A stretch of 64,000 bases of DNA. It comes from Acheta domesticus (taxonomy: Eukaryota > Arthropoda > Insecta > Orthoptera > Gryllidae). The position numbers and the translations under genes were made by a program. Below are positions 59,908 to 64,000 of this stretch, piece after piece (the first letter of the stretch is position 1; each line of letters starts with the position of its first letter). The notes under the pieces were generated by a model, which did not search any database, was not told the DNA's origin, and saw only the letters and a program-made list of their open reading frames with translations. The stretch lies in the NCBI GenBank assembly GCA_031308135.1, contig JAHLJT010000631.1, positions 261,658,925 to 261,722,924 of the forward strand. Direction: 5' to 3'.

Positions 59908-61225
59908 TTCTGAATTCCAGGAATAAAATATCTGCAATAGGTAGTTTGGCGGTACCTGTAGCCGAATACAGTTTTGGACTAGTGGACTGGACTGAGCAAG
60001 AAATTCGCACCATGGATCGAAAAACCAGAAAACTGCTAACAATGCATCATGTTTCCCACCCTCGAGCTGATGTACATAGACTTTATGTGGCACGTAAGGA
60101 GGGAGGAAGAGGCCTCAGACAAATTGAGGCCTCCTGGCACAACGCAATAGTCGGGATGGGGAAGTATGTAGTCAGCCATCAAGACGACCCTCTAATGAGG
60201 CAGGTCATGAGATCTGACCGAAGAATGGGAAACAGAGGCATTGTTAGTGGAGCAAGAAACATTGCGAAGAAAACTAGGCAAGACACGTCGAATAACACAG
60301 ACACTGAACTTCTGATGCTGCTAAACATGAAGTGTGAGACACAAAAAATGTTAAAGAAATCGTGGAGAGACAAACCACTCCACGGACAATACATAAAAAG
60401 AATGGACAAAGTGCAGATCAATAAAGATCAATCATTTATGTGGCTTAAAAGGGGAAGGATGAAGCCAGAATCGGAAGCACTTGTAATAGCTGCCCAAGAT
60501 CAGGCCTTGAGAACACGACTTTATGATAAAGCGGTTCTCAAAATTTCCCAAGATGACAAATGCCGCATTTGCCTGGAGCAAGTAGAAACCATTGATCATA
60601 TTGTCTCAGCTTGTCCAATCCTAGCAAAGACCGAATATCTTAAAAGACATGATAGGGTGTGTAGCTACCTCCACTGGCAGATCTGTACCGCCCTCGAAGT
60701 TCCAAACACATGCCCCAAGTGGTACGAACACTCACCGAAACCGGTGACGTCTGTTCGATTGTGTACGATATTGTACGACCAACAAATTCAAACTGAGCGC
60801 ACGATAGCGGCAAACAAACCGGATATAGTTATCCGGGATTTGGCGAAAAAATCGTGTTTATTTATCGATGTTGCTGTACCTTGCGATCAAACGTCGTTAC
60901 CAAGGAGGCAGAGAAACGTCTTAAATGCAAGAGTTTGGAAATCGAGATCAGCCGAATGTGGGGCGTAAAAGCACAGGTCGTCCCGATAGTTATCGGAGCT
61001 CTGGGATTTGTTCCGCAAAATTTGAGTAAGAACTTGTCTAAACTCCCAGGTAATTCAAAAGACTGGGAAGTGCAAGAAATTGCTTTATTTGGAACAGCCC
61101 ACATTTTGCGTAATGTATTGTAGAGGCACTGATAGTCACCGAATCTGCTCCTTAGGTAGCTGGTTGCAACCTGGAGTAGATTTTATATTCAGCCGACTCA
61201 TAAGATCTTTAGTCGTGATGTAGTG
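59908..61225 (+). pseudogene. R4/Dong-like LINE copy 1: C-terminal RT tail, CCHC and endonuclease
   Basis: 3' part of a non-LTR retrotransposon that cuts its target with a restriction-like endonuclease. The frame opens straight out of the TAA tract (FLNSRNKISAIGSLAVPVAE), continues through DWTEQEIRTMDRKTRKLLTM and RKEGGRGLRQIE (region after the RT), a CX2CX8HX4C knuckle (CRICLEQVETIDHIVSAC, near 60560), then KPDIVIRDL...CLFIDVAVPCD, the PD...D core of a PD-(D/E)XK-like nuclease, and VPIVIGALGFVPQ with FGTAHILRNVL before the stop at 61121-61123. A single-base deletion near 60888 shifts the frame; otherwise it is intact. A 3' UTR of about 100 bp leads into a TAA tract. Clade assignment (R4/Dong) is by recall. 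Confidence 0.9.
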
Positions 61226-61265
61226 GAATAATAATAGTAATAATAAAAATAATAATAATAATAAT
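61226..61265 (+). repeat. TAA/AAT microsatellite between LINE copies
   Basis: About 40 bp of AAT repeats with two interruptions, joining the 3' end of LINE copy 1 to the 5' end of copy 2. Confidence 0.93.
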
Positions 61266-62165
61266 ATGAAACGCGAGACACAAAATATGTTATAGAAATC
61301 GTGGAGAGACAAACCACTCCACGGACAATATCCAAAAAGAATAGACAAGGTGCGGATCAATAAAAATCAATAATTTATATGGGTTAAATGGGGAAGAATG
61401 AAGCCAGAATCAGAAACAGGTCTAATTGCTGCTCAAGATCAGGCGTTGAGAACACGACGTTATGATAAAGCGGTTCTCAAAATTTCCCAATATGATAAAT
61501 GCCGCATTTACCAGGAACAAGTTGAAACCATTGATCATATCGTCTCAGCTAAACCAATTCTAGCCAAGACCGAATACTTGAAAAGACACGACAGGGTGCG
61601 TAGCTACCTCCACTGGCAGATCTGTACCGCACTCGCAGTTCCAAACACACGCCCCAAGTGGTACGAACACTCACCGAAACCGGTGACGTCTGTTCGATTG
61701 TGTACGATATTTTACGGCCAACAAATTCAAACTGAGCGCACGATAGCGGCAAACAAACCGGATATAGTCATCCGGGATTTGGAGAACAAATCGTGTTTAC
61801 TTGTCGATGTTGCTGTACCTTGCGATCAAAACGTCGTTACCAAGGAGGCAGAGAAACGTCTTAAATACAAGAGTTTGGAAATCGACATGAGCCGAATGTG
61901 GGGCGTAAAAGCAAAGATCGTCCCGATAATTACCGGAGCTCTGGGATTTGTTCCGCAAAATTTGTGTAAGAACTTGTCTAAACTCCCAGGTAATTCGAAA
62001 GACTGGGAAGTGCAAGAAATTGTTTTATTTGGAACAGCTCACATTTTGCGCAAAATATTGTAGATGCACCGACAGTCCCTAGATCTGCTCCTTAGGTAGC
62101 TGGTTGCCACCTGGAGTAGATTTTATATTCAGCCGACTCGTATCATCTTTAGTCATGATATAGAG
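61266..62165 (+). pseudogene. R4/Dong-like LINE copy 2 (shorter)
   Basis: Starts at the position homologous to 60328 of copy 1, immediately after the TAA tract, and runs to the same 3' end. Two early stops precede a 221-codon open frame (61398-62063) holding the nuclease (KPDIVIRDL, LLVDVAVPCD) and C-terminus. Here the frame near the DQNVV stretch is correct, unlike copy 1. The zinc knuckle is damaged: second Cys is Tyr and last Cys is Lys. Confidence 0.9.
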
Positions 62166-62209
<44 letters not shown>

Positions 62210-62226
62210 TTAATAATAATAATACT
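62166..62226 (+). repeat. TAA/AAT microsatellite after LINE copy 2
   Basis: About 60 bp of nearly pure AAT repeats, forming the 3' junction of copy 2. Confidence 0.93.
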
Positions 62227-63395
62227 TTATTCAATGGCGAACCTCAGCGGAGCTAAACGCATGCTTTGTCGCCTAATCTACATCTACCTTTACGAGTTGA
62301 AGCAAATATAATTGTGTTTTTAGGAGTGTCTGAATCCATTCATCTAATATTCTTAATACCCCCCTCCGAGTTAGTCCTCATTCCCACAATAACCAGCATT
62401 TCTACTGCCGGAATTGACTTCTTCCGACCGATCGCCGTCACCGCTATCATATCTATCACCGCTACCGCCATCACGGCTGACGTACCCTGCAACTCCATCT
62501 GGTGAGCCGTCCTCTAACCTCTCCTCCGGCCGTGGTCTTCGCCAGCGTCATCTAACGATTTTCCGATTCGCGACCGCCTGCTAATCTGTACGATACTCTG
62601 CCGCTACTCACTCGGGAGTGAAATTGTGTCAATTTTGTCTCGTTACGCCCACGGAAATGGTGCTCGGACGGGCGGTGCAGCGCGGGTTCCACAGTGGCCC
62701 CGGGCTCCCGCTTCCATCCACACACCCTGCCTTCTCCCCGCGATGCCTGCCTCGGAAGGAACTGTCGCACTTAAGCGTCTGCACGAGTTTCTTAAAACGC
62801 AAACTTCGCAACAAGTTTTCAACTGCGAACCATAATACTATGTAATGCTTTCAAATGCGAGGAATTAAGGTTCACTTACTCATTCACCGGAACTTTCAGG
62901 TTATTTTAGTTATCGTTATGATGTACGTACATGGTAATACCACCGCTCATGAACAAAGGCCACTTTAATAATGAATGCATCTGCATAAAGAATTTCAAAA
63001 AATGATATGTTCACAATGTGGAGTATTAAATAAAATACAAATAGTAGAACATTTCTCTTATTTTTACATAAAAAGCAATGGAAACAGAACAATTCGGAAA
63101 TAATTTCCACGTAGCTAAATAATTTGCCTAATAACATGCTCCAATAAAATCATTACGTAGTTTGCAAACTAAAATAATCTAAATAAAACAATATGTTAGC
63201 TAAACGGGCCACAGAAAGTAAAAATTCATATATCGAACGAGGAGTAGGTGCAGTAAGCATTTTAATCTGGTCCATGGACAGTTTCTAATAAATCTACATA
63301 AAAGTTTCATCATGCAAAATATATCTGTACTTTTATAATTCCTATGTAGGTCTAGTAATTTTTAGGCAGACACAATATTAATATATTTTTATTAA
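62227..63395. other. Unassigned DNA
   Basis: 62390-62780 is GC-richer with overlapping small open frames and no motif. The rest is AT-rich. Confidence 0.45.
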
Positions 63396-63470
63396 ACAAT
63401 CTTTCCCAACGTTTCGAAGGTCATTGGCCTTCTTCTTCAGAGTCTAGTAAATACATATAATAATAATACA
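63396..63470 (-). other. Short repeat-end motif resembling a hammerhead core
   Basis: On the minus strand CTGAAGA (63434-63440) is followed by a 5-bp stem (GAAGG/CCTTC, 7-nt loop) and GAAAC (63411-63415). This is the order of the CUGANGA and GAAA boxes of hammerhead ribozymes, reported in Penelope-like elements. One extra base sits beside the stem and I do not see the rest of a ribozyme, so it may be only a common transposon-end motif. Confidence 0.3.
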
Positions 63471-64000
63471 GAACATTATTTCATTTGATTATATGTAGAG
63501 ATTATTTACAAAACATATATTTACAAAATACAAATGACAAAATACAACTTACAAGAGAAACTGCATCAATTAATTTTTGTGTAAATATTAACTCAATAAT
63601 TTTTTTCGTAATGTTTCTTTCACTTATTTATTATGAAAACAATTGATTATATATTTTTCAGAGCCACCTCAGAAAAAATATCTGTATTTTTCATTGACAA
63701 CCACATGAAAAGTACCGTTGTTCTTCACTACTCACTTACGATGTATATCATACTATATCCATATATATGGACAAAATTGATAAACAAATAGGGTTAAAAT
63801 CACATGAAAAAGCCAAAATTCTAAACACGTGTCAAATGTTTGATCGTAACTAATGAACAAATGCGTGATTATATACAAATACTAGCTCTGTTTATCAGTC
63901 AAGGAGTGAAGTATATTTCTTATTTTTTCTTTCATTGGCTGGGTTCTTTTCATTCTTTCATTGGCACGATTCTTTTGGGCTACTTTGATGTTTTCATATC
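63471..64000. other. Unassigned AT-rich DNA
   Basis: Nothing recognised. Confidence 0.5.

Overview
The window looks like nuclear DNA of an arthropod, most probably an insect with a large, repeat-loaded genome (order not resolved; a polyneopteran is my guess). The evidence is one spliced cytochrome P450 gene of insect CYP2-clan type, AT-rich non-coding DNA, and remnants of many animal transposons: a Jockey-type LINE, a restriction-like-endonuclease LINE, piggyBac, mariner, another DDE transposase, tRNA-derived SINEs and Helentron/INE-like elements. I see no operons, rRNA genes, functional tRNA genes or CRISPR arrays.

Layout. 1-806: no recognisable gene. 820-4175: a 138-bp tandem array (about 25 units) built from the intron/exon boundary of the P450 gene; its last unit runs directly into a real exon. 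4121-7811 (+): the last four exons of the P450 (I-helix, K-helix, PERF and haem-binding segments, then stop), with small foldback and SINE fragments in the introns. The 5' exons must lie left of the window. 7812-25080: intergenic DNA with a 141-bp duplication, Helentron/INE-like copies, a decayed DDE transposase (15780-16270, -), several SINEs and a GC-rich block (23755-24640). 25083-26345: Jockey-like LINE remnant. 26436-26492: perfect palindrome. 28871-29558: non-autonomous mariner. 30196-32618: broken piggyBac element with TTAA sites. 33140-36260: INE-like copies, one with its GTCC core expanded to a 739-bp minisatellite. 37800-38070: second Jockey fragment. 38210-39010: C-rich/GC-rich block. 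40010-40431: 3' end of an R4/Dong-like LINE. 40735-47000: SINEs and an 843-bp 10-bp-period GC array (45161-46003). 47000-58650: mostly unrecognised DNA with GC-rich patches, SINEs and INE-like copies. 58803-59140: 12-bp GC array. 59908-62220: two head-to-tail 5'-truncated R4/Dong-like LINE copies separated and flanked by TAA repeats.

The only gene with a coherent function is the P450, a presumed endoplasmic-reticulum haem monooxygenase. The most striking point is that the start of one of its exons, splice acceptor included, seeds a minisatellite of about 3.3 kb. The same exon is far richer in GC at third codon positions than the other three and has an atypical oxygen-activation motif. A second notable pattern is the R4/Dong-like copies starting exactly in TAA tracts. 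Very long open frames in the tandem arrays come from unit lengths and GC content and are not called as genes.
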